Shown: in pieces, positions 48,535-60,549 of the stretch
Layout: every line of letters begins with the position of its first letter
How positions within the stretch are numbered: position 1 is the first letter of the stretch
NCBI GenBank assembly: GCA_026419785.1
Contig: JAODTK010001410.1
Location: 1 to 64,000 of the forward strand
Direction of reading: 5' to 3'
Length of the DNA stretch: 64,000 bases
Origin: Sclerodactyla briareus
Lineage: Eukaryota; Echinodermata; Holothuroidea; Dendrochirotida; Sclerodactylidae
Program-made: the position numbers and the translations under genes
Notes under the pieces: generated by a model
The model's input: the letters and a program-made list of their open reading frames with translations, nothing else
Database searches by the model: none
What the model was told of the DNA's origin: nothing

Positions 48535-51279
48535 AAAGACAGTACTGCCCACATACTGAGATGGTGCTCGACCTCTCAGAATACGAGATCTGAGGAACAG
48601 ACGATACATACCAACCAAGAAGAACGGTAGTGGAAGAGCGACGAAAGTCATCGACATCATCAACAACAGCAACAACAACAACAACAACAAACAATGGTGT
48701 CCCTAGTGTCTCTCTAAATAACTCATATCTAAGCTAACAACAACAATTATCTGGAGTAATTGAATATAGTGGTAATTTACAGGCAACTACGTTTTACAAA
48801 AAAAAGGGGGCAAACTTAAAGCACACTGGTGGAGAAAGGTGCCAAGGCCCTACCTGTACACCCTCGCAATGAAAATACTACATTAGTTGTTTTTCGATAG
48901 CTTCAGTGAGTTCGTCTACCCCCTATGCCCTTTGACAATTGTAACTATAGTTATCTGAGAAGAAGCTCGGTGTTGAATTGGTTTGAACTCATTTCATTAC
49001 AAGTAGGCCTTCCTTCCATATTTCTTTACATGAAAGCAACATACTCGTCAATAACAGTATATGATATATTTCAAAGTATAAGTTAGGCCTAATTCACGCT
49101 TGAAGTTCCAGCAGTGTATCAATCTAGCATTAGCTTATACTCGTTAGCTTATATAGTCTACAGTGATGACTTCGGTTTTGATTTATGGGCAGACGTTTTC
49201 GAAGGAAAGAAGCATTCCAAGATATTAGTCGTTCCTGATATGATTACACTGCAACATGCCGCTGTCTTTGACTAAATAACGAGCAATAATCAAAGCGGTT
49301 CGTGATAATTCCAAAAATTTCCTCCGGGCAATTGCACATCCTTTGTACTCTTTTGTAATGAACATACAAAACCAGTGGTTTTACATTCCATCATCGATAC
49401 ATGTGTTCTACGAAAACTTCGTGACCGTATAACGGTTAGTCCAGTTAAAGATTCGATCCGCTGTTTGCGAGCAAATCGTTTATTGTATTCTCCTGAATTT
49501 GAGCGGCATATGACTGCACTGCTTGAGGCAAATCTGCTCTATGCAGCCAGGAGTATAAGGCCATTGCGCCATTAGTTATCGTTTCACATATGTTGCAAAC
49601 CATCGCAAATAAGTATATATCATACCAGCCAGTTGGTCAAAAGTACAGGATCAATAGGATCATACTGAATTAACCTGTCACTTCAGAAGAAATCATCAGT
49701 TGATTACGTTTCTCACTGTTAAAGTAGCAATAAATGCATTTTTGCGAATTATTTGGTTGTCTTCAAAAACTAGAGACGAACCCCTCTGAATTATGTCTCT
49801 ATGTTATGAAGCTTGCAGTGCATGACGTCTAAACGGAAAACCAGCATTTCAGGCAGCTACTGTCCAAAGTTGGAGCAGCCATTATTAAACGTGGGTGTTT
49901 TATTTTCATTACTAAAACATACACACATATTGCACACGGGTTTATTGCTGGCTAATTCACCTCTTCACACTGAATATACCAGACGCTTCACCTAACATGC
50001 CGTAATGTTTCGGCCTTTGAAGAGAAGGATAATTCAGCAGACCAGGCTTCATGTTCTCTGGAACTTTGTTAAACGACAGGACTTGTTACCCTTCCTTCCC
50101 ATGAATCATATGTAAAAAGACAGTAGTGCGATTACGTTAATGCGTCAATTCATTGTGACATCACATAATAATAATATAATTGAAATTCCGATGTTCATAC
50201 AAAACAGTGTACAATATTATACAACATCGTGACTGCGTTGTAACCTTGACTACGTTGCCTAGCCAAGTAACTGTTTATTATGAAGGGAGAACAAAATTTG
50301 TAGCGATTAGGTGGTGAATGTATTCTAGTCACACATGTAGTTGAACCATAAATGATACTTAATTCTTTCGTGAGCATGTCAAACTGTGATCTTGCACCAG
50401 GATTCGCTCCAATATATGTGTGACTAGGGTTATACGCAGACAACAATGAGTAATGTTACATAATGCTGTGTAAAATCAGTGCAGAGAAGATATTGCTAAT
50501 CAGCCAATTATATGACAGAAGCGCAAATAAGTAACGATAACTAGTCAAACATCAACTTACATATTGAATTTGTTGGTGAACACATTGAGAATGTTTCATT
50601 TTCGTCTGGTATGATTAAATAAACATTTAGAGAAACGGGCTTGTCAATTAAATTCAGATAAGGAGTCAAAATTAGGGCAAAATAACAGTAGCTGTTAATT
50701 CATTATTAATGGCAAATATATCTATATAGAAAGTGGAAATTCTGTCACCAACTACCGTATACCTAATTGTGATTAGAGATTGACATATTTTCGCTCTCTG
50801 GCACTCCGCGAGATTCTAAGCAGAGTGGGTACATAGAGCGCAGAAAGTCAATGGCGCGTGCTGGAGACGCGTTGTACACTCTTACGCAATGAAACGTATA
50901 AAGCACTAACATCACCAGTAACAAGGCTGCTGTATGGACCATTGTTATGTGCCACTACTACAATCACCATCTTTCATTTTATTTTTTTGGCAGTTGTAGC
51001 TATAGCAGGCTCCCGCAGAAAAGGCAAAGGCCATGGAATAATACTGGAATATTTTTCGGCAATGATAAATTAGTGCTCGATATTCGCACTTTCATTGTAA
51101 CTATACACACTCTCATAATCAAACATATCTTCCACGGATGCATGTCACTGCAATGTTTCCAGAAATAGAAATCCAACGAAATATACTGAAATTGAGTTCT
51201 ACAGGGAACCAAATAATACTGGGACGGAGGAATGTGACGAAGAAATGTATATACGCCTGTGTTAGATAACATCTGTATC
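48534..51279. other. Unrecognised sequence
   Basis: A short CAACAA repeat lies at about 48,660-48,690. Otherwise no recognisable gene, RNA or transposon piece. Confidence 0.5.
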
Positions 51280-52160
51280 TGCTATTCTGTTTACTGTTAA
51301 TAGCGAAAAGCATACCACTCCGTGCGTTTTCTCCAATATGGTTGTCATTATATCCCCGCAAAACTGTAAGAGTTCGGGACTTATGGTTTTGTCCGTGTGA
51401 ACGCCGTCTCCGCCGCCGCCGCCGCCGGAAACTTTAGGCGTTAGCGCTCTCATTCTTAACACTTTATAAAATTGACCCAAAACTTGGTACACATGTCCGT
51501 ATGAGTTAAAATCTGGATAAGTTCGAAAATGGCTGTATCGTAATTTGTTGCCCTCTATTTTGCGGGTTTTTCGCAAAAATTTTCAAGTTCGTGCGATTTA
51601 CATGAAACGTGGTGGTTGTGGGGAGTTTGTTTTGAGCCGAAAAACATGGCACAATTTCAAGGTCATCCGAGGTCAAGTTTGCATTTCTTTGGCCAGTAGC
51701 CTAATTATAGCATAATGTATGTGATATTTCAAACTTCATTGGATTTTCATGAAACTTGGTGAATAGGGCCAGCTATCAGTGCTGATGAATTTTCCTAATG
51801 TGGCCGAGGTCAACTGGCGGTCATCTCGCATGACTAATTTGCATAATAGTTGGCCCAATTAGCAATTAGGCCAATTTATCAACTTCGTTGGATTCTCACG
51901 AAACTTGGTGAGTAGGACCTTCTAACATTCCTGATAAATTTATTCATTGCGTGAAATCACTGAAGGTCATTATGTGTGTTTAATTTACATATTCGTTAGC
52001 ATAATTCGAATAATTAATGCAATTATCTTCTCAACTTTAGGATTTTGACGAACATTGTAATAGGACCTACTACATCCTGATAACTATATTTATTCAATAG
52101 CATCAAGGCACTGAGGGTATTTGTGGGACTATTTGCAAACTATTCGTCCTGATCATCAAA
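51280..52160 (+). repeat. Dispersed/tandem repeat R2, plus-strand copy
   Basis: Carries, in the same order as the minus strand of 12.56-12.1 kb, the blocks CCAAAACTTGGTACACATGT, GAGTTAAAATCTGGATAAG, AAGTTCGAAAATGG, TTGCCCTCTATTTTG, then repeated GAAACTTGGTGA, AAGGTCAT and TTTGCATAATAGTTGG units. A short CCG run lies at about 51,408-51,427. The order and orientation show one family inserted twice in opposite directions. No encoded protein recognised. Confidence 0.75.
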
Positions 52161-52164
52161 TGAG

Positions 52165-53803
52165 AGTTTTTTTCGCAATAACATTGGACATGTTCATTGG
52201 AATGCAATATGCTTCTAGGAGTGGATGCATCACATGGAGTGTAACAATTTCATAAAAACCGCCATGTCATTGAAGGTCATTAAAGGTCACTTGGGGTCAA
52301 AAACTGATTTTAGTACTTTTTCGGCAATAACACTGGATGTGTCATCAGATTGCAAAATGCTCCTAGGAGTGGATGTATCACATGGAGAGTAACACTCCTC
52401 ATAAAACTTTCATAGTCATTAAAGGTCATTCGGGGTCACTTAGGGGTCAAAAACTGTTTTTTGGCTATAATCGGACGATTGAATATCTCGAAGGCTGGAT
52501 GGTTCACCCATTGTGATATAACAATTGTTGACCTGCATTGTGTGACCTCTGACCTGAATTGACCTCTGTCGGGTGGTCATGGGTTAACGGGTCGAAATCT
52601 GAATAAGGCTAATTAAGGAGTTAGCGACGACGGGCAAAAAAAAATAGAAACTGGTTATTTTTGGATATGTGATAGAGCTTTGTGTGCTTTATGGAGGGAA
52701 ACAACTCCCGCTTCGATCGGACACTTACTTTGTAGTTACAAGGGGTCAGAGTTCAATTTTATACCTTTTTCGCAATAACATTGGACATGTTCATTGGAAT
52801 GCAATATGCTCTAGGAGTGGATGCATCACATGGAGTGTAACAATTTTCATAAAAACCGCCATGTCATTGAAGGTCATTAAAGGTCACTTGGGGTCAAAAA
52901 CTGATTTTAGTACTTTTTCGGCAATAGCACTGGGTGTGTTCATCAGATTGCAAAATGCTCCAAGGAGTGGATGTATCACATGGAGAGTAACAATTCTCAT
53001 AAAACTGTCATCTCATAAAGGTCATTCGAGGTCACTTAGGGGTCAAAAACTGTTTTTGGCTATAATCGGAAAATTGAATATCTGCGAAGGCTGGATGGTT
53101 CACCATTGTGATATAATTGTTGACCTGCATGTGTGTGACCTCTGACCTGAATTTGACCTCTGTCGGGTGGTCATGTGGTTAAAGGTCGAATCTTGAATAA
53201 ATGTGCTAATTAAGGAGTTACGGGCAAAAAAAAATAGAAACTGGTTATTTTTGGATATGTGATAGAGCTTTGTGTGCTTTATGGAGGGAAACAACTCCCG
53301 CTTCGATCGGACACTTACTTGGTAGTTACAAGGGGTCAGAGTTCAATTTTATACCTTTTTCGCAATAACATTGGACATGTTCATTGGAATGCAATATGCT
53401 TCTAGGAGTGGATGCATCACATGGAGTGTAACAATTTTCATAAAAACCGCCATGTCATTGAAGGTCATTAAAGGTCACTTAGGGGTCAAAAACTGATTTT
53501 AGTACTTTTTCGGCAATAGCACTGGGTGTGTTCATCAGATTGCAAAATGCTCCAAGGAGTGGATGTATCACATGGAGAGTAACAATTCTCATAAAATCTG
53601 TCATATCATTAAAGTCATTCGGGGTCACTTAGGGGTCAAAAACTGTTTTTGGCTATAATCGGAAAATTGAATATTCTGCGAAGGCTGGATGGTTCACCAT
53701 TGTGATATAATTGTTGACCTGCATGTGTGTGACCTCTGACCTGAATTTGACCTCTGTCGGTGGCCATATGTGGTGTTTAAAGTCGAATCTTGAATAAATG
53801 TGC
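52165..53803 (+). repeat. 590-bp tandem repeat, about 2.8 copies
   Basis: The block starting CGGGCAAAAAAAAATAG at 52,631 recurs at 53,221, giving a 590-base period. A partial first unit starts near 52,165. Units are very similar and differ by small indels. Each contains two related sub-units of about 145 bases (GCAATA.CA.TGG, AGGAGTGGATG.ATCACATGGAG, AAGGTCA) and ends in a TGACCT cluster. It directly follows the R2 copy and shares its AGGTCA-rich character. Likely a young local amplification. Confidence 0.9.
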
Positions 53804-54749
53804 CTCATACAATTAACCAGTGCATTATGGAATTACCCATTTACCTGTACACGTTGTCGCTTCACAAGTCTATAAATGTCTTCTTTCCACGAATATTGTC
53901 CGGTTTTATGTACACCAAATTTCTTGAATAAGAGATGCGGGGATATATACGTCTGGCGGTTTACCCGCCGACTTTTCCTAGTTTATTGACACGCTTGGCT
54001 GTAACGTAATACACATCCCATGACACCACCACAATATAGAGAGGATAGACAGTGTAATATGTCAGTACATCGTGTCGTTATGGATAAATGCCGCAGTATA
54101 TGAAGGAAGGGAAGACGTATCGGACGCATCGAATGAATCCTAAAAGTCTCGGAAACCCCGTGGTGCCTCGCTTTATGTGAATATAACACACAACTCCCAG
54201 AGGATTGCCGGCTGCTGTCATAAACAAAACAAAAGTGTCCTCAGTCGCTAATACCGAGGGAGAAAAGAAGAAGAATCGGAAGGTTGATAAGGTAATTTGA
54301 GTCACCACCATGAGGTCATTCTAAACGAGAGAGATTGGATTATATCAGCTCATGGCTACATAAACATCGGAGTTAACAATCTGGTGCTCTGTGACGATAA
54401 AAAGGGCCATGGGCGCTACAATCTATAAACGACGGCTGTAAATTGCCCAGATAAACAAGGCAGTTGAAAATAATTTGAGTAGGTGAAGGTGCGAGATGTA
54501 CCATGATTATACCATCAATCAAGCAATGTGTGTATGCTTCGTTTCATAAACGATAAAAATGAGCATTCGCCGAGGATATACTCGTATGTGAATGCCTGGA
54601 AAGTTATATGATTTTATCCACCCACTACAGTTTATGTGAGTTAATGCTACCACCCATAATCAACCACCTCAATGACGCGAGTTCTACCACTTCAATGACT
54701 CGAGTTCAACCACCTCAATGACGCGAGTTCTACTTCGAGCTCACAACAC
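53804..54749. other. Unrecognised sequence with a 23-bp tandem repeat
   Basis: No gene recognised. The 23-bp unit ACCACCTCAATGACGCGAGT+TCT occurs three times at 54,663-54,731, with four changes in the middle copy. Confidence 0.55.
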
Positions 54750-55045
54750 TGGAAGTATGTCGATGACTTAGATCTCGGTGAGACTAGGTCATCTAAACAT
54801 TTACCAACAATTGCAACCGAATGTCAGTGAGTTGGCTAATTGGGCAAACGAAAACCATCTTCACCTTACCCTCAAAAGTGTCATCAAATCCAATTCTGTT
54901 CTATGCGCGAAGCACCCCAGCGCCCTCAAATTTTCCTGGGTGTGACGAACGAAACAAAACTCCTCGGTGTGTGGGTACAAAATGATTTGTATCACGAAAT
55001 CAACAAAGTAGACATCCTATCGACCACAAATTGTATTTTTTAGCT
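54750..55045 (+). mobile_element. LINE RT fragment (after catalytic box)
   Basis: Pieces read VDDLDLGETRSSKH (54,755-54,795), QLQPNVSELANWANENHLHL (about 54,806-54,865) and, in another frame, QKCHQIQFCSMREAP followed by TKLLGVWVQNDL (about 54,865-54,990). This order (.DD, WA..N...LN..K, KLLGVW) is the palm/thumb part of a LINE RT. It cannot belong to the LINE starting at 55.26 kb, because that one begins again at the ADD box. At least one frame change. Confidence 0.75.
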
Positions 55046-55070
55046 CAAACCAGCATGCTGGTTTGAGCTA
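55041..55070. repeat. Perfect 30-bp palindrome
   Basis: The first half is TAGCTCAAACCAGCA and the second half is its exact reverse complement, with no loop. It lies at the end of a LINE RT fragment and just before a TATC microsatellite. Confidence 0.95.
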
Positions 55071-55084
55071 TTATTATCCGCATG

Positions 55085-55108
55085 TCATTCTATCTATCTA
55101 TCTATCCT

Positions 55109-55139
<31 letters not shown>

Positions 55140-55204
55140 CTCTATCTATCTATCTATATATCTATCTATCTATCTATATATCTATCTATCTATCTATCTA
55201 TCTA

Positions 55205-55241
<37 letters not shown>

Positions 55242-55256
55242 CTATCTATCTATCTG
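55085..55256. repeat. (TATC)n microsatellite
   Basis: About 40 TATC units with slips. Plus frames reading Ser-Ile-Tyr-Leu repeats are artefacts. Confidence 0.97.
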
Positions 55257-55261
55257 TACCC

Positions 55262-56245
55262 TGAGCAGCTTCGTGGCTGACAACATCCCTGGTAGAGAAC
55301 AATATCCACTTGATCGGGTATGCTGATGACCACTCGTACTACAGCTCCTTCAAACCTGGCAAACCAGAAGATGAATGGCAGTGTATCAGGGCCCTTGAAA
55401 ACTGCGCTGAAGTCATCACAGACTGGATGAACCAGAACAGGCTAAAACGAACAGTACTAAAACTGAATATAGCAAATTTGACAGCCAGACTCGGCTTCGC
55501 AAATGCGTTGTAGATGGCATTATTATCAATTGCATCACTGAATCTGGAGTAGTAAAATACTTAAGCGTATGGTTCGATACCGTTGTTTCATTTGACAGGC
55601 ACATCACTGACAAATGTGAATTAGCTATGTTTAACCTACATTGTGTCAGGGCCCTCCGTTCCCATTTGGATAGGAAATACTTGGAACAGTTGGTTCACTC
55701 TCTCGTCATATCTCATCTTGATTATTGTTGTACACTATCCTACGGCCTACCTTATTGTTCTCTTTCTAGGCTGCAAAGAGTTCAGAATTTTGCTGCCAAG
55801 CTCATCCTTAACAGATGTAGGTTCAAAAGCGCTACTCAATGCCTGAAAGAACTGCATGGTTACCCATGATTAGAGAAGCGGTTGGATGGCTTTGTTTGGC
55901 CTTTAAACGTGTCAATGGAACTGCCCTTTATTTGTGTGATTACTTCATTAGCAGTACTACTGGGTATGTTCTTAGGTCTGGACCCACCTTTGCAGTGGCT
56001 AGAACGTGAGCGAAAAGGTATGGCGATCGTGCCTTCTATGTGACTGGTCCACGTGAATTGAACAAACTCCCGTTGGGTATAAAGGCCTGTACTACTCTCA
56101 CTACTGGGGGAAACTCGAAACACATTTTTTCCCAGGCATTCCATAAGGTTGATTTCCTTCTTGTGTGTAAAGCGCCACTGATTGCAGCTTCTGTAGAAGT
56201 GAGCGCTATTGAAATGCCACTTATTATTATCTACCCATCTAATTA
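55262..56245 (+). mobile_element. L2-type LINE, 5'-truncated (RT C-terminal half and 3' end)
   Basis: Begins inside the RT: LIGYADDHSYYSSFKPG near 55,311 (ADD catalytic box), then WMNQNRLK. It continues with FNLHCVRALRSHLDRKYLEQ and HLDYCCTLSYGLPY near 55,630-55,760, RLQRVQNFAAKLI, CLKELHGYP, then YGDRAFYVTGPRELNKLPL and IFSQAFH near 56,020-56,145. The 3' tail has TGTAAAGCGCC and GAGCGCTATTGAAATGCCAC before TTATTATTATC (56,166-56,240), the L2-type terminus. A few frame breaks. It abuts the TATC repeat, which may mark its truncated 5' end. Confidence 0.87.
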
Positions 56246-56469
56246 TCTATATCTACCTATTCCGTTAAGATTTGGCTTCTTTCGGAAAAAACTATTAGCC
56301 ATTTCTCATTCTTCGTCAGCATCATCGAATATTCTGTATATGCTTCTGCTCCTGCTTCCGCGTCTGCTTCTCTTTGATTCTGTGCAAACACCTCCAGATG
56401 GCGGGTATCACGCACAGGCCAGGCCAGTGTGGAAGTATGGCACCTAAATTCTAAAATGTGCTTTTCTTG

Positions 56470-57700
56470 TCAATTCTGTAGGTCAATGGCTGCCAATCTG
56501 GATTTCAATGACTCAATAGTAGGTGCTCCGTGAATCTCAGAAGGGGTAAGTTCCATTCTAGTAATAGTTCTAGGATACAACGAATACTGATAACATATCT
56601 TGTTGAACTAAGGTGTGATATCATGATGTTCGCCTTGACTTCTTCTAGTGCTCCCTATATTTCTGTTGCGGGATAGGCTCACTAGGGGGAGTAATGTTAT
56701 GTAATTATCCGTAGATAGCAATAAGCCAAAGTCTTGTGCGTCTTTCTCCAAGTGGCTCCCACTGAAGTTCTTCAAGCATATTCGATACACTACTGCTCTA
56801 ATTATAATCGTTAAGTACGAAACGAGCTGCACTTTGAACTTTCTCCGGGGTAGATTTTTCGGTTTTGTAGTAAGGGTCCCAAATAGATGCACAATATTCC
56901 GTCTTTGAACGAACCAATACATTATATGTGTCTTTCTATGTTATGCTTTTTTCACTGATTTACTGCGGGAATGTAAGTATCTCCTCAGAAGTCCTAGCAT
57001 TTTGTTCGCTGTATTCGCTGTAAGGCTTATGTGCTGAGACCAACTAAGGTCATTGCTTAATTCGATGCCCAAGTAGGGTTGGTGGCTAACAGACTGTCCC
57101 GTTCATGTTGTAGTCCCGAACAAGAGGATTCTTTGTATAAGTTACTTGCATACTGTAGCACTTTGAAGCATCAAATGGCATCTGCCAAGTTTCCTCCCAT
57201 TTACAAAGAGAATCAATGTCTTTCTGTAACAAATTGGTATTCTGTGTCGATTTGATCTCTCTGTACAATATGCAGTCATCAGCAAAAAGTCTAACATATG
57301 AAGAGACGACGTCGGGCAGGTCATCAATATATGACAAAAATAGAAGCCGCCCCCATACAGTTCCTTGGGGAGCTCCGGGGTGACTGGGGACTGTGATGGT
57401 GAAACGCCTTCTAACAGGACTCTTTGCTTTCAATTTTTTTTGAAGAAACACTCTATCCATTTCAATAGGTTGTCCTTGATACCTAGATTCTTCATTTTAA
57501 CCAATAGTCTCTGATGTGGTGTACCGTGTCAGAGGACTACTAAAATCCAATATCACTAACTCCACCTGGCTTTTTCGGTCTAGAAATTTGGTGAAATCAT
57601 CCACAAGTCCAGCAAGCTGACGCTGTTGTCTGCTAATATCCTTATTTGAAAATCCAGAGAGATCGTCCATGTATACTAAAAAAATGTGCATGATCTACAG
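56470..57700 (-). mobile_element. LINE (Jockey/CR1/L2 group), minus strand, decayed
   Basis: On the minus strand RT pieces run in order: LDRKSQVELVILDFS near 57,560 (motif A), then APQGTVWGRLLFLSYIDDLP and VRLFADDC near 57,385-57,275 (motifs B and C), LCKWEETWQMPFDASKCYSM near 57,180, RSKTEYCASIWDPYY-like near 56,880-56,915, RNRNIGSTRRSQGEHHD near 56,650, and YPRTITRMELTPSEIH with ESLKSRLAAIDLQN ending at a stop at 56,470-56,472. It is 5'-truncated and has several frame changes. Wording differs from the other LINEs here, making it a separate family. The 57.7-58.4 kb region may hold more of its 5' part, but I could not recognise it. Confidence 0.85.
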
Positions 57701-59099
57701 CATATTGTATCACACGCTGAACCATCACCTATAAGAAGTTGCGGATTCTAGGAGACCGCCGTGTAATACGTGATTTTGTACTTCTGGGGGGTTTGGAGGG
57801 GTTCAGAAGTATCAGACGTGTTTGGGCTCCATTATTCATGTAATTTACCATATCAACGACTGTAATGACATGTTGAAATCCTTTCGGATAGCCCGTTCTA
57901 AACTTTCCAAACAAGTTTGAGGTATGAATCTTTTCTCACTTTTAACCCCAAACGCTGTTGGTCGGATTTTCCTACTATGGCCTCTCGTAGTTCAGTAGTT
58001 CTGTCCTGTACACATTCCGTGATGTCGCTAATATCTAGCTGGTTTTTCTTCTTCCTTCAGGCCCAATACAATATACATAGTGATGATGCTTTTCTAGGGT
58101 CATTAACTTGTACTAATTGTGGCGTTCTTCTTCGAACATTGTCCAACATAATTGATACCTTTTGCCAGATACAGTCTCCAAACAGTAGTCGACGTGATAA
58201 TAAAGTTGTCATATTATCCATAAGGTCAAATGTAACATTAGGCCCGTACAATTCTACGACAGGGAACTCTGCTGCGCTGACAATTTCCGTCGAAGAAAGT
58301 CATAGCGCACGTAAGCTAATTCTAGTCAATTACGACTACATAATGAAATCATTCGAAATACTAGGATCCGAAAGGATTAAATACCAAATTCACCTCTGAA
58401 TCGATTAATGTTTTTCCGGAATGGCAATGTGTGTGCAAATTCAATGAAGAGAATTTCAGCAATGCTAGGTCTTTGCATATTCAACTATTCAATTTGGCCA
58501 TAGGTATAGACTCCACAAGAGTTTGCAAAATAATAAACTACTTGTATAAAACATTCTTGTGCCTAATGGTCTTTAAATTTCCACTAGGACTGTTCTGCAG
58601 ACTGCCACGACCTCCCTGTCTAAATTCAGCAGGGAGTCTGGAAGGAAATTATACCAGTGAGACACTGCTTTTAGCAAAGGTTTTCCTGGGAGATTTTTTC
58701 TCCGTGTTACAGTATCGTGAATATTTTAATGTGTAATAGAATTTACTGGAATCAGGTAACACTACGTGATCAGTGTTTACCGCATTTGTCGGCGAACTTG
58801 TAACATGCATTATTTTGAATTTACATCGTGGCACTGATAACTGGATCAACCGAGATACTCCCAGCATCTAACTCAGGCCATCGAATATCAGAAAAACGCC
58901 ATCGCTTGATTACATCGAGAACAACATATACACCTATACGCCTTCGTAACCAAGACAACCCTTCTCGCAGGTAGATTCAGATAACATACATAGCGTATAT
59001 AACACCACAACTCATTTTGGTTAGATTCTAAGAGTGAAATAATGCTAAAGCGTCAGAAACGAACTGGACAAATGATTATTTTCGAGATAATCGTCCTGC

Positions 59100-59134
<35 letters not shown>

Positions 59135-60124
59135 AGTGGTGAATAGCGAGATGCGAGGTTGTTTTTCGCATCTATCATCTTAACGATGATACTCACATAT
59201 ACATTTTACACTTGTTTCTGTCTCAGTCCCCGATTTGGAGGGACGAAGCATTACTATGGTATATACCGTTTTTTTTGTTTTGTTTTGTTTTCGGATCATT
59301 GAAATTTCCACATTTGTTTTCTTTTCACTTCATTCCGTACCCATAGAGTAATTACCTACTACAACGCTCCTGGATACTACTACAAATACGTATTGGGACA
59401 AAAATGAATAGAACTTTTGGCAAATTGGCAAGTTAAAAAACATTCGACCAGGCCTAATCGGGGGAGTTTTTCTCGATAGCAACAAAATCCCGATATAGAA
59501 ATGTTTTCTCTAATAATGTTGTAACGTTTTTATCTTCTTCGCGTCAAAAAGTAGCACATGTCCAACATCGCCGGACTTGTTTTTAAATCAAATATGTACA
59601 AAATAAAATAAAACTTCTTCAGACGAAGATCTACTCACATTCCATTTCCCTGAATCACGTGTAGTGTATACATTGATGCTGTACAGCATTCCGGCAAACA
59701 GCTCGCGCATAATCTTGATAGCCTGACCATCCCAATGCTATTACATTCCTATATGCTCCGTGTAGCACACAGTGTTTTCCCATGCCATGCCGAATGAACC
59801 ACGCAATGGGGCGTATTTATATGTTTTGAATTCACTAGTGCATAAAAGGACGTGAGATGTCAGTAGTCAGTCACCTTGTATAACTGTTAATAGCGACAGA
59901 CATGTAGGATCAATGCTCGAAGTATCAGTCCATAAGTTCAATGAGTCAGCTTTTGGTTAGGAGCGTACCTCCAGTTGGGGTTACAGTTTTGGCTGAATGA
60001 GGTCATTTCCACAGCTGAAATCACATTCCAGGTTATTTGTCTACAGGTATGGTGTTTCGGTTTTGGACGAGGGTCGTACTGCCGTTGTCAGTCACTGCTC
60101 GAGGGATAATATTATTATTTGTGT
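57701..60124. other. Unrecognised sequence, with a 30-base A run
   Basis: The 160-codon plus frame at 57,917-58,399 has no domain I recognise and may be antisense to an unrecognised LINE part. An uninterrupted run of 30 A lies at 59,104-59,133, with no retrocopy recognised directly upstream. Confidence 0.5.
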
Positions 60125-60335
60125 ATTAACTTTTTATAAGTGGATTCAAGTGTGATTTCACGATAGGGCGGCAGATGATTGTCATTAATGGGCGTTTACG
60201 GTTACCAGTGGTGTTCCCCAAGCGTCGGTGCTTGTTCCTTACTCTTTTTGGCTTATATAAGATCTCGATGATCTGTCAATCTAAAGTTGAGAAAATTTTT
60301 TCGATGACATCATGTTGTATAGGAAGTAACCTCGA
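60125..60335 (+). mobile_element. Small LINE RT fragment (motifs B and C)
   Basis: A frame from 60,201 reads VTSGVPQASVLVPYSF, the nearly invariant SGVPQGSVLGP..F motif of CR1/L2/Jockey RTs. About 90 bases on, in another frame, FFDDIMLYRK matches F.DD..LYR at the catalytic box. It is too short to place in a family, and it lies opposite in orientation to the LINE that follows. Confidence 0.75.
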
Positions 60336-60549
60336 ATGATGATGTTTCAATTTTTCACTATCCCTGCATTGAGGGGAAAATGCTCTTAAATACATCTATG
60401 AAGACTGCAAGAAAATTGACAAGACCTTATGTAGAGGTGGAAGTAAGTTTTTTAGGGGCCTCATAACACGCTTCTGGCAGTGACATCCTTCTCAATCATT
60501 GATTCTTTTGTGCATTGTCAGGCTTATTATTATTATTAATTAATTATTA

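Noticed and set aside
48363-48694. Minus-strand frames rich in poly-Ile, poly-Leu and poly-Tyr
   Set aside because: Direct products of the AAT microsatellite.
55063-55326. Plus-strand frames of repeated Ser-Ile-Tyr-Leu (also minus at 8,713-8,952 and 6,459-6,719)
   Set aside because: Products of TATC/GATA microsatellites, not membrane proteins.
57917-58399. 160-codon plus-strand frame
   Set aside because: No domain recognised. It lies just beyond the 5' part of a minus-strand LINE and could be antisense to unrecognised element sequence.
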